Of a DNA stretch of 54,934 bases, positions 41,469 to 50,709 are shown piece after piece. The position numbers were made by a program, and so were the translations under genes. The first letter of the stretch is position 1, and every line of letters begins with the position of its first letter. Source of the stretch: Eubacterium sp. (GTDB lineage: Bacteria > Bacillota > Clostridia > Lachnospirales > Lachnospiraceae). Under the pieces are notes generated by a model. That model was given only the letters and a program-made list of their open reading frames with translations. It was not told where the DNA came from and did no database searches. Location of the stretch: assembly GCA_017477505.1 (NCBI GenBank), contig JAFUVQ010000055.1, positions 1-54,934 of the forward strand, read 5' to 3'.

Positions 41469-41529
41469 CTGCTATCGTGGCTATAATCATTAGTGAATTA
41501 TATATATATTACCTATGGGTTCTAATGAC

Positions 41530-42090
41530 TTGTGGGTGATATTTATATAATTGAACCTTGAAAACTAAATATCACGAACATAGCAACGATAGCTTATTAA
41601 GTTCTTGTTAAGCACTTGGAGTGCTTATATATTTTATAAAGCATTCCATAGAAAAATGCAATTACTTTTTTTCTAGCAACAAAGTGCTACTGACTTAAGA
41701 AGGGTACTGAGAGAAAACCTTCTGCTTCTTTTGCCAGTCAGTTGAGTGAGACTTACGTGATGATATCACGGATCACGGATCATAAGTTCAGTAAGTAGCC
41801 CGACTATTTGATATCTATATCCGATGCAGATTACAATGAACAGGATATAAGTCGGTAGAACGGCACGTACCTACCCGACAACATTATTGTGGACCTAGAC
41901 TATGGGAAAGATGGTCGCAAAGGGTGTGCAGCCAAGAATGTCTGCGATTATGCTGTAGGGGCCGGCTCGGCAGCCGGGGTTAAACTAGAAGAGATTGAGA
42001 AGTTTGCCGGAGGACGATAGGCAGATAAGTCCATGCTATGCAGAGTAGTGAATCTTTTTAATAGATCCTTTTCCTTTACGCAGTTCTGGA
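41530..42090 (+). ncRNA. Long structured leader of the ISLre2 transposase
   Basis: About 600 bases without a gene precede the transposase. They contain TAAGCACT-tgg-AGTGCTTA (41609-41627), GAAGG/CCTTC within ACTGACT/AGTCAGT (about 41690-41740), CGTGATgatATCACG (41756-41770), GTCGGTAG/CTACCCGAC (about 41849-41880) and CCGGCT-cggc-AGCCGG (41962-41977). The middle is less AT-rich than the flanks, like a folded RNA. No named RNA class recognised. Confidence 0.4.
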
Positions 42091-42103
42091 AGGGGGTTTA
42101 AGT

Positions 42104-43465
42104 ATGAATTTTCAGGAACTTGAAAATAAAGTATATGAAATGGCACGGAAGATTGCGTGTGAGATAACAGCATCTATTTTAGAAAAGATGGATGAAGAGT
42201 TAATGAAAGCCCGGGATAAAAAAAGATACCGTCATAATCAGATTTTAAAGACTACAGTTAAAACCGTATATGGTGATGTTGAATACTCAAGGCGGTATTA
42301 TCAGGATAAAGTCACCGGTGAAATGGTATTCCTGTTGGATCAGGAATTACAGATTGAGAATAATACCGGATTGTTTTCAGCCGGTGTTAAAAAGATGGTT
42401 GCAGATGCATGTATTAATATGTCGTATGGTACTGCTGCATCAATGCTGTCAGACTATCTCGGAAGATATATCAGTAAGACATCATGTTGGAACATAGTTC
42501 AGGATTTAGGATCAAGAACTACTGTTGAAATTAACAGCTTGGAAGAAGCTGACAAAGAACATACGAAAGTATTGTTCACGGAAACGGACGGAGTATATCT
42601 GAAACATCAACGTCCGGATAAGACTAAAGGAAAGAAGCTAGAAGTAAAGCTTATAACAGTATATGAGGGATGGCAGAAAGAGCATCCTTCAAGACTAGCA
42701 AAAAAGGCTGTCTATGGTGGCATTTATAATGCACCTAAATTTAGGAAGAATGCTGAGTCCTTTATTGAGGGACTTTATGATATAGATGATATTGAGTTAA
42801 AGATAATGAACGGTGATGGTGCCGGATGGATAGATGATATGTCATTGGATCAGGTATATCAGCTTGACCGGTTTCATGTTAAGAAAGCAATAACTACCGG
42901 TATTAAGGATAAAGAGATACGAAATAATATACTTGCAGCTCTGGACGATAAGAATGTGAATCAGATGCTGCATATAATAGAACTGTACATTAATTCAATT
43001 GAGGGACAAGAAAAGAAGAAAGTAAAGGATGCAAAAGAATGTTTTAAGTACCTGAATAACCATAAAGAGCATATACTGAGGTATAATGAGAGGGAGTCGG
43101 TCAAAGTGCCGGTTCCTGTTTCGTCTGATATCATTTATAAAAATATGGGAGTACAGGAAGGCCAGAATTACCTTCTCGTGGCTAGTCGTATGAAGCATCG
43201 AAGAATGCGGTGGAGCAGATCAGGTGCAAATAACCTAGTGAGTTTAATCTGTGCTAAAGAGAATAACATTCTTAATAAAGTAATTAAAAGTTCTGCCGGT
43301 TCTTGTTTTCAGCCGGTTATAGATACTGATGATATCACCGTCCGGATACAGAAGGTAGTAGGGAAGAATAAATACTACGATTACTTCAATGTATCACTCC
43401 CAGCTATGACTTCCTCCGATAGTTCACTTGTAGCAGCACTCAGAGGTTTAAGCGGCAGTTTGTGA
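42104..43465 (+). CDS. ISLre2-family transposase
   Basis: This 453-residue protein has the order of ISLre2 transposases: KRYRHNQILKTTVKTVYGDVEYSRRYY, then TGLFSAGVKKMVADACINMSY, then the acidic site LFTETDGVYLK (Asp near 164), NGDGAGWI, YQLDRFHVKKAI, and the Arg/Ser-rich end RMKHRRMRWSRSGANN. A DDE-type metal site is expected. The frame is intact and of usual length. GGAAGGGGG precedes the ATG. The element may still be active. Confidence 0.9.
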   Translation: MNFQELENKVYEMARKIACEITASILEKMDEELMKARDKKRYRHNQILKTTVKTVYGDVEYSRRYYQDKVTGEMVFLLDQELQIENNTGLFSAGVKKMVADACINMSYGTAASMLSDYLGRYISKTSCWNIVQDLGSRTTVEINSLEEADKEHTKVLFTETDGVYLKHQRPDKTKGKKLEVKLITVYEGWQKEHPSRLAKKAVYGGIYNAPKFRKNAESFIEGLYDIDDIELKIMNGDGAGWIDDMSLDQVYQLDRFHVKKAITTGIKDKEIRNNILAALDDKNVNQMLHIIELYINSIEGQEKKKVKDAKECFKYLNNHKEHILRYNERESVKVPVPVSSDIIYKNMGVQEGQNYLLVASRMKHRRMRWSRSGANNLVSLICAKENNILNKVIKSSAGSCFQPVIDTDDITVRIQKVVGKNKYYDYFNVSLPAMTSSDSSLVAALRGLSGSL

Positions 43466-43473
43466 AACTTTTT

Positions 43474-43665
43474 TTAGGTATTGATTTTTCCAATAAATAA
43501 CTGTAATATGAACTCATAAGTTCTTGTTACAATCTGAAATAAATCTAATGGATTCTTTTCTCCGGCTTTTCTGCCAAAGATTCCTGAACACACACGATTA
43601 AAGCCATTTTCTTTATTAATATTTAAACATGTGGTAAAATTTACTGCGAGAGTTCCGTAACACAC
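43474..43665 (-). pseudogene. Possible gene remnant beside the IS
   Basis: A minus-strand frame without ATG or ribosome binding site reads FGRKAGEKNPLDLFQIVTRT near its end, with codon use like real genes here. It may be the 3' end of a gene cut by rearrangement or IS insertion. I do not recognise the family. Otherwise the 285 bases 43466-43750 hold only a small GCGCC/GGCGG hairpin near 43675. Confidence 0.25.
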
Positions 43666-43750
43666 TTATTTTTTGCGCCTTACAGGCGGAAAAACGGAAG
43701 TTTCATTATAGTAATATCGGTGATTGCTCAATGGATTTACGGAGTAACAT

Positions 43751-46399
43751 ATGAAGAGTTTGAGAACCAAATTAACAATAACGATAGTTCTGGTGGTATT
43801 GGCGAGTTCTGTGCTGCTTTCTTTCATCAGTTATCAGAGAGCGAAGACCAGTCTGATCACGCAGCTGCAGGATAACTATGGGGTTGCGGCCCAGAAATAC
43901 GCGCTTGAACTTACATCATGGATGAGTACTAATGCGACCATTATAGATACACTTGCTGCGGAACTTGCTGTTAACGGAATAACCTATAAAGGCTATGACG
44001 AGTTCCACAAGTACATGAAGGAAAGTAACGATCTTCTGAATAAAAACGGTTATGTCTATGATGTGTACTTTACATATCCGGATAATTCAATGGTCTGTGC
44101 TTCTGACTTTCTGCCGGACGGAACAGTGGATTTTGTGCATGAGAGAGAATGGTATACAACCTCGGCACTGACGGGTGAACTTTTTTTCTCTACACCTTAT
44201 CTTGATTCAGTTACAAAGAGAAATGTTGTTACTATCTCAAAGGCTGTATATAAGGATGATGAGCTGCTGGGGGTTCTGGCAGCGGATATCTTTGTGGACG
44301 TACTGGTAGATATGGTAAATGAAGCTGATGTGGAGGAAAACAGCTATGCATTCCTCATCGACCAGAATATGAGAATGATAGTCCATCCAAATCAGGCATA
44401 TGATTATACTGACAAGCCGCTTAAGGTCATGGATGTTCCGAATGCTCCATATGGAGACCTGATGGATGCTATATCCCAGGGGACTGATGACATGGTATTT
44501 ATCAAGGACTATGACGGAGTCACCAGAGGAGTGGTCTGGGCCAGGATGCCGAATACAGGCTGGTACGTCTGTACGGCAACCAGCAAGAAAGTAATGGAGA
44601 GAAGCGTTGCGCAGCTTATGCGAGGCTTCGTTATCGCCGCAGTTGTGGCAATACTTCTGGGAGTTGTAATAGCCATACTCCTGGCCAGGGCTCTTGATGA
44701 AATGACCAAACAGGAGCAGGAATACAAAGAACAGATGCTGAAGCTGGAGAAGCAGGCGGCTGATGAGGCAAATGAAGCGAAGAGCCGTTTCCTTGCCGAC
44801 ATGTCCCACGAGATACGAACTCCTATAAATGCCATAATCGGCATGAATGAGATGATACTCCGTGAATCCGATAACAGTGATATAAGAGGTTATTCAAGGA
44901 ATATCAAGCAGTCAGGACACAATCTGCTTGAACTTATAAACGGAATCCTTGACTTCTCAAAGATTGAAGACGGAAAGATGGAGATAGTTCCGGTCAGCTA
45001 TGATACAAGTGCGCAGATTACATATCTCTATAACTCAATAGCGGAAAGAGCCAGAAATAAGGGCCTTAAACTCAAATTTGATATAGATGACAGGATCCCT
45101 TCCGAAATGTATGGCGACGATACGCGTATCAATCAGATAATCATGAATCTTCTCACAAATGCAGTTAAGTATACTGAGAAGGGTTCTGTTACTTTTATAG
45201 TTAAGGAAATGGATAGAAATGAAGCGAAGAAAGAAATCAGGCTTTATTTTGAAGTGACTGATACTGGAATCGGAATAAAGAAGGGTGAGACTGATAAGCT
45301 GTTTGAATCATTTGAAAGACTTGATATAGTCCGCAACAGAAACATCGAGGGAACAGGTCTGGGCATGACGATAACAAGCCAGCTTCTGGCTCTTATGGGA
45401 AGCAAGCTTAAGGTTGAGAGTGAGTATGGCTACGGCAGTACATTTTCATTTGAACTGACTCAGAAAATTGAAAATGATCATCCTTTAGGTGATTATACTA
45501 AGGCTGTTCAGACCGAAAATGAAGTGTATAAGGAATCTTTCCGTGCGCCGGATGCTCATATTCTTGTAGTTGATGATACGGAAATGAATATTCTCGTTAT
45601 AGAGAACCTTCTGAAGAAGACAGGAATCAGGATAGATACAGCACTTAGCGGACCTGAGTCTATAAAGCTTGCCGAAGAGAATTCTTATGACCTCATCCTG
45701 ATGGATCAGCGAATGCCGGGTATGGATGGTTCGGAAGCTATGCGGGAGATAAGGAATATCCTTCGTTCCGAAAAAATACCGATCATATGTCTTACGGCCG
45801 ATGTTATTATGGGCGCAAGAGAAAGATATCTCAGAGCCGGTTTCGATGATTATCTTACCAAGCCGGTCAATGGAGCAGAACTTGAAAAGATGCTGAGAGA
45901 TTACCTGCCGGCGGATAAGATAGAGATACATAGAGAAGTTGAAGAGGCAGAGAACATCGGAGCGGCAGAGAAAACCGAGCCTTCTGCTGACGCTGAAGGT
46001 ATCTTCGCATCGCTTCAAAAGGCAGGACTGGATATAAAGAGTGCTTTGCTTTATACCGGAAATGATGAGGGAATGTACAGAACCCTACTGGGTTCATTTG
46101 TATCTGAAAAAAAGGCCCGGACGGAGAGTATTGAGAAATACTACGCTGAGAAAGACTGGGAGAACTATGGAGTATATGTACACTCACTTAAGAGCAGTTC
46201 CAAAACTCTTGGAGCAAAGACACTTTCCGAAAGGGCAGCGGAGCTGGAAGGCGCCGCAAAGCAGAGGAATATCGCAGTGATAGAAAAGAATCATGCTGAG
46301 GTAATGAAGATGTATGATGAACTTGTAAGAGTGATCAGCGAAAACCTTGCCTTGGATGTTGAAGAAGAGGATGAAGTTCTGGAGTTTTTCCCGGAATGA
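43751..46399 (+). CDS. Hybrid sensor histidine kinase (Cache, HisKA, HATPase, REC, Hpt)
   Basis: An 882-residue phosphorelay sensor. Two membrane segments (about 9-25 and 290-315) flank an extracellular Cache-type sensor (DVYFTYPDNSMVCASDF, YLDSVTKRNVVTISKAVY). Then come HisKA with His353 in MSHEIRTPINAIIG, HATPase with N, G1 and G2 boxes (NQIIMNLLTNAVKY; DTGIGIKKG; GTGLGM), a receiver with Asp652 in LILMDQRMPGMDG, and a C-terminal Hpt with His811 in YVHSLKSSSKTLG. All transfer residues are present, so the relay can end in a separate response regulator, not seen here. It probably senses a small molecule. Looks chromosomal rather than ICE cargo. Confidence 0.93.
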   Translation: MKSLRTKLTITIVLVVLASSVLLSFISYQRAKTSLITQLQDNYGVAAQKYALELTSWMSTNATIIDTLAAELAVNGITYKGYDEFHKYMKESNDLLNKNGYVYDVYFTYPDNSMVCASDFLPDGTVDFVHEREWYTTSALTGELFFSTPYLDSVTKRNVVTISKAVYKDDELLGVLAADIFVDVLVDMVNEADVEENSYAFLIDQNMRMIVHPNQAYDYTDKPLKVMDVPNAPYGDLMDAISQGTDDMVFIKDYDGVTRGVVWARMPNTGWYVCTATSKKVMERSVAQLMRGFVIAAVVAILLGVVIAILLARALDEMTKQEQEYKEQMLKLEKQAADEANEAKSRFLADMSHEIRTPINAIIGMNEMILRESDNSDIRGYSRNIKQSGHNLLELINGILDFSKIEDGKMEIVPVSYDTSAQITYLYNSIAERARNKGLKLKFDIDDRIPSEMYGDDTRINQIIMNLLTNAVKYTEKGSVTFIVKEMDRNEAKKEIRLYFEVTDTGIGIKKGETDKLFESFERLDIVRNRNIEGTGLGMTITSQLLALMGSKLKVESEYGYGSTFSFELTQKIENDHPLGDYTKAVQTENEVYKESFRAPDAHILVVDDTEMNILVIENLLKKTGIRIDTALSGPESIKLAEENSYDLILMDQRMPGMDGSEAMREIRNILRSEKIPIICLTADVIMGARERYLRAGFDDYLTKPVNGAELEKMLRDYLPADKIEIHREVEEAENIGAAEKTEPSADAEGIFASLQKAGLDIKSALLYTGNDEGMYRTLLGSFVSEKKARTESIEKYYAEKDWENYGVYVHSLKSSSKTLGAKTLSERAAELEGAAKQRNIAVIEKNHAEVMKMYDELVRVISENLALDVEEEDEVLEFFPE

Positions 46400-46494
46400 T
46401 TTCACTGAATAACTTGTTACGCTTTTGTTGCTCTTTATAGTTTATAATGTGATTGGTTTTTGGAATTCTGATTTTTCATATAAGGAGAAAAAAT

Positions 46495-49400
46495 ATGAAA
46501 GAAAATGAAAATATCAATGGAGTCGAAGACATCAGCTTAGTTAATTCAGATCTTCCGGGTATGGAAGAAAATGGACCGATCCTATCTATAGAGATATATG
46601 ACAGAAGTAAGCATGTATCGGATGGTGAGAAAACATATACGTATGATGAATTTATGGCAAAGACAGCGTCCGCCAGGGCTGCAGGTATAGATGAAGATAC
46701 TATACGTTCTGTATATAATCTGTATCAGCCGGGTATGGAAGCTTATATATCTACGCTTTTTTCAGAAGATGTAAACATGGATTCGGCGAAGGAAGCAGTG
46801 AACGGAATCCTTCAGAATGCATGGCCTGCTGAAAATGAAGTTATCGAGGACTCTATTACAAAGCTCAGAAGCTTTGCAGGGCCTGAACCTGAAGTTAATA
46901 TTGGCGATATAGAGATTGGAGAAAAACTTCAAGTTGCAGAGGAAGTTCTCGGTAAAGAAGTAATGAATGAAGAAGAACTTCTTTTTGGTGAGGGCGCAAG
47001 ACAGAATGAAGAACAGATGCAGGAACCTGAAAAGAAGGAGGGACCTTTAGAAGAGGATATTCTTTTCCATGGCGCGGAAATTAAGGAAGAGGCTCCGCAG
47101 GAAGATGCATTGAACAATCCGTTTGAAGGTGGAGTAGCATTTAATCCATTTGAAAATCAGGAAAATCAGGGTTATGAGAACGTCCAGGATATAAAAATAG
47201 AAGAAGAGAAGGCACCGGAAGAGAAGGCACCGGAAGAAAACGCTCCGGAAGAAAACGCAGCGAAAGAAGAACCTCAGCAGAAGAGCTTTGAGGAAATGCA
47301 GGCAGCAATGTATGCATTTGAGAAAGCACGTCAGGAGAAGGAGCTTGCAGATGAGCTTAAAGCCAGGGAGGCTGAAGTAAAGGCGCAGCCTCAGGGTGAA
47401 GAAAAAGAGGCAAAGGGAAAAGAAGCTCCAAAGGCACCTCAACCGGGTGAAGTAGAACTTGTCAGGGAGATGGATCCTCAGGAACGCCAGCTTCACGATA
47501 TGATGGTAGATATCAATGCTGCCGGAAAAGTGATCGATCGTAAAATCGAGAACCTTGAGAGAGAGAAGGAAAATCAGGTACTCGATCAGATGCTGCAGGA
47601 TCTGGAAAATAATGATCTTCAGAATCTTGATGTAGATGATGCCCAGTTCCCGGGAATGGAAGAGATAGGGGATGTTCAGGCTCAGAATATCGTAAACCCG
47701 TTTGACGGGCTTAATTATAATGACCAGATGATACAGCCTGAAGTACAGCAGGAAGAAGTACAGCCTGAAGTAAAGCAGGAAGAAGCTAATATTGATGTAA
47801 ATGCCATTATTTTTGATGAAGATAAGGATACGTATAGTCCGGCTGAATTAAAGGCTATTGAAAAAGATCTTGGTGTTATGGAAACTACCAAGGCCAACCA
47901 GGTGAAATCTAAAGAGTATTTCGCTAAGATGAAAGATAATCTGCCGGCTGAAAGACAGGAAAAATTCCTTCAGTCTCTTCATGATATAGGTACTTCTACG
48001 ACAAGAACGGGAACCATTACCAGTATGTTCCTTATCTGGGCAATGGGAAAGAAAGGTTACTCAGTCAAGGATGCAATAGGTCTTTTGGATAGCCCTAAGT
48101 TTGATACTGAGCATGAAGATTTTCAGAAGTTCTGTGAAGAAAATCCGATAACCAGGCTTCAGAATGATCCGGATAAGTATAAAGAGGCCATGAAGAACTG
48201 GGCCGAGCTGGGTTACAATGCCACTCAAAAGATGAAGGAATACCGTTTCCCGGAAATTGACTATGACAGCAAAGAAGAATTTAAGAAGGTTTCATTTGAA
48301 ATGCAGCTTGTCTCATCTATTGGTGTAGATTTCAACCAGGAGATAACACAGGGTATATTTGAGACTAAAAATAATGAGCATATCGGATATGATATCATAA
48401 AAGATACAATAGGCGAAGATGCATTCAATGATATGACTTCTTTCTGGATTGTAAATCAGGAGCTGTTTAGTGAATTCTCAAATGCATACAGAAATATCAA
48501 CAAGATAGGTTTCTGGAATGCAGGTGATACTGAGAGAAATAAAAATATCATCGTCGAATTCGCTGAAAATGATTATATCATGAGGGAGAAGTTTAAATCC
48601 TTCAAGGGTAAGCCATTTGGTGAAGTTTATGATAAAAATACCGTAGAGAGCTGGGTCAAGAGCTTTGCTATGCGTGATTTCACAAAGTATTCTGAAGATT
48701 ATCTGAATGTACCTTTTGAACAGGTAGTTGATTATCTTCATGGTAAGAATATTGAAAAGTTCGGTGCGAGTTTAATGAAGGAATTCAAACCGTATGTTGA
48801 AAAGACTGCCCAATCTTTTGAGACGATTATTAAGGATGGATACGGCAATCTACTGACAAATGGATCAAAAAATGCCGACTTGAAGGATGCATTTATTTCA
48901 ATACCTGATAATGATCCTAAGGCAATGGAAGATTTTCTTAAAACCAGGACCAAGGACGGCTCAGAGACGTACAGGACATATGTAAGCAATACTGTTCAGA
49001 GTCTCTGTGGAGAGCATAACAGATTTTGTCTCAGACAGCATAATCTCCAGATAAATGATGTCATCCTTATAGATGGTAAGTCTGCAAATGAGTTATGGGG
49101 TCAGAAGTATGCGCATGTTCAGAATGAAACCGACAGGAACATACTTATTCGAGCTGAAGTCGTAAAGGCGATGTACAAGGGTGATCACACAATTAGTGCG
49201 AAAACCTTCAAAGTTAATAAAGATTATACAACGAAGATCGGTGAGGACACTGAGATATATCCAAGCAGGGAAAAGGCTCAGAAACTTGCAGATGCAACAG
49301 CTGTTTTTAATGCAAACATAAATGATATTCATGCTACACTGGAGAACTACAAGAAGAGACTTGTAGCTACCATGAAAAATCCGGGTACCATAGGTGCAGA

Positions 49401-50703
49401 GCAGAAAGAAGGGTCAAAGCTTTTCAGGCAGATGACTAAAGCACTTACCGAATGCCTTAAGGATTATGAAAAGTTTAATAATCCTGATGAAGGCGTCGGG
49501 ATCAAGGAATTCAGGGAGAGCCTTGGGAGATTCCATAAGGCAGCACTTGAGTACTATAAAGAGAGAAGTACTGCTGATAATGACAGGACAGCGACGGCAT
49601 TTGACGCATTAAACAATATACCTGCAATGGCGAAGGTTTATGATCAGTGCAGGGCTGACATTGTTGGTAACAAGTGGCTGGATGCTGAAACCAACATGAG
49701 TAATCCGTCTCTCAAGGAAATCAATAAATACACTAAAAAAGTCAGCGAGTCTTTTGAGAAGTATAACCCTCTTAAACAGAAGAGTAAGGAAGCTGCCGCA
49801 GCAGAACAGAAACAGAGGAAGGACTTATATGTTGAGCAGAGAATGTATACCAGAAAGCTTATAAAGGCATCAGGAAGACTTGCTGATAAGAATAAGCATA
49901 TGAGCTCCGAAGAAGTGTCAAGGAATGTCATTTTTGATAAGTATCTTGAGTTTGCTTATAAAAAGGGCATTACAGCTGAAGAATTAAAAACTGCCCGGGA
50001 AAGTCTGACAAGTGACAATCTTAAGCGTGAGGCAAAAGAGCTTTATAATAACAGTGTTTTCAGGGGAGTTGCCAGAAAGCATCAGGGTAACGCCTGGGAG
50101 GAGTGGAAGAAGGTTGAGGCAAAAGCTACCACCCTTCAGTTTAAGTACAAAGAAGATTTAAGAAAACTTGCAACCAGAGAAGGTGCAGAATATATACTCC
50201 ATAATGGCAATGATCCTACAAAGACTGAAAAAGCTGACAATCTGCATGAAGAAATGAATGCCCTGAACCAGCCGCGAAGAGTGCAGTCTGCAGTTCAGCC
50301 AAATGTAGAGATGAGAAAAGAAGCGCTTATATCCGAACCTATAAAAGCTCCTGATGAAATTGTGGTTTCCAATTTCGATAGTTATTCAAGACTGGGCAAA
50401 GTGGTTGCTACTCAGATACTGTCGGCACCCCGGAGCAGGCAGATTTTACAGGGGGTTGCTTCAGGACAGATAAAAGAATCAGAAATCATCAATGCCTGTG
50501 CTTCTCACTTCAGAAAGCAGAAATATCTTGAAAAGAATATATCTATGGAAAAGCTTATGAATGATATTTCCTCAGGTAAGCTTGCCCAGACGACAGTCAA
50601 CAAGATAGTTGAACCGCTCAAGAAAGCATCTGAAGCAAAGGTAAAGAAAAATATCGAAAACGAAAGAAAACAGCAGAAAAATGCAGGCAGAATGACTATG
50701 TAG
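46495..50703 (+). CDS. Very large acidic, probably cytoplasmic protein of unknown function
   Basis: I do not recognise this 1402-residue protein. ATG 46495 follows AAGGAG. There is no signal peptide or membrane segment. Residues ~130-450 are disordered and Glu/Pro/Ala-rich with short repeats (EEKAPEEKAPEENAPEE; QQEEVQPEVKQEE). From ~460 it is helical and mixed-charge (GIGTSTTR..., ITRLQNDPDKYKEAMKNW, LCGEHNRFCLRQHN), with coiled-coil stretches to the end (KNIENERKQQKNAGRM). It could be a scaffold or structural protein. It is convergent with the next gene, the stops being only 6 bases apart and no terminator visible between them. Confidence 0.8.
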   Translation: MKENENINGVEDISLVNSDLPGMEENGPILSIEIYDRSKHVSDGEKTYTYDEFMAKTASARAAGIDEDTIRSVYNLYQPGMEAYISTLFSEDVNMDSAKEAVNGILQNAWPAENEVIEDSITKLRSFAGPEPEVNIGDIEIGEKLQVAEEVLGKEVMNEEELLFGEGARQNEEQMQEPEKKEGPLEEDILFHGAEIKEEAPQEDALNNPFEGGVAFNPFENQENQGYENVQDIKIEEEKAPEEKAPEENAPEENAAKEEPQQKSFEEMQAAMYAFEKARQEKELADELKAREAEVKAQPQGEEKEAKGKEAPKAPQPGEVELVREMDPQERQLHDMMVDINAAGKVIDRKIENLEREKENQVLDQMLQDLENNDLQNLDVDDAQFPGMEEIGDVQAQNIVNPFDGLNYNDQMIQPEVQQEEVQPEVKQEEANIDVNAIIFDEDKDTYSPAELKAIEKDLGVMETTKANQVKSKEYFAKMKDNLPAERQEKFLQSLHDIGTSTTRTGTITSMFLIWAMGKKGYSVKDAIGLLDSPKFDTEHEDFQKFCEENPITRLQNDPDKYKEAMKNWAELGYNATQKMKEYRFPEIDYDSKEEFKKVSFEMQLVSSIGVDFNQEITQGIFETKNNEHIGYDIIKDTIGEDAFNDMTSFWIVNQELFSEFSNAYRNINKIGFWNAGDTERNKNIIVEFAENDYIMREKFKSFKGKPFGEVYDKNTVESWVKSFAMRDFTKYSEDYLNVPFEQVVDYLHGKNIEKFGASLMKEFKPYVEKTAQSFETIIKDGYGNLLTNGSKNADLKDAFISIPDNDPKAMEDFLKTRTKDGSETYRTYVSNTVQSLCGEHNRFCLRQHNLQINDVILIDGKSANELWGQKYAHVQNETDRNILIRAEVVKAMYKGDHTISAKTFKVNKDYTTKIGEDTEIYPSREKAQKLADATAVFNANINDIHATLENYKKRLVATMKNPGTIGAEQKEGSKLFRQMTKALTECLKDYEKFNNPDEGVGIKEFRESLGRFHKAALEYYKERSTADNDRTATAFDALNNIPAMAKVYDQCRADIVGNKWLDAETNMSNPSLKEINKYTKKVSESFEKYNPLKQKSKEAAAAEQKQRKDLYVEQRMYTRKLIKASGRLADKNKHMSSEEVSRNVIFDKYLEFAYKKGITAEELKTARESLTSDNLKREAKELYNNSVFRGVARKHQGNAWEEWKKVEAKATTLQFKYKEDLRKLATREGAEYILHNGNDPTKTEKADNLHEEMNALNQPRRVQSAVQPNVEMRKEALISEPIKAPDEIVVSNFDSYSRLGKVVATQILSAPRSRQILQGVASGQIKESEIINACASHFRKQKYLEKNISMEKLMNDISSGKLAQTTVNKIVEPLKKASEAKVKKNIENERKQQKNAGRMTM

Positions 50704-50709
50704 AAGCAT

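Larger units (their letters stand above)
41470..43480 (+). mobile_element. ISLre2-family insertion sequence (approximate ends)
   Basis: The transposase at 42104-43465 defines the element. An 11-base direct repeat TTGATTTTTCC at 41459-41469 and 43481-43491 brackets about 2.0 kb and may be or contain the target duplication, but I saw no convincing terminal inverted repeats, so the ends are provisional. Confidence 0.6.
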
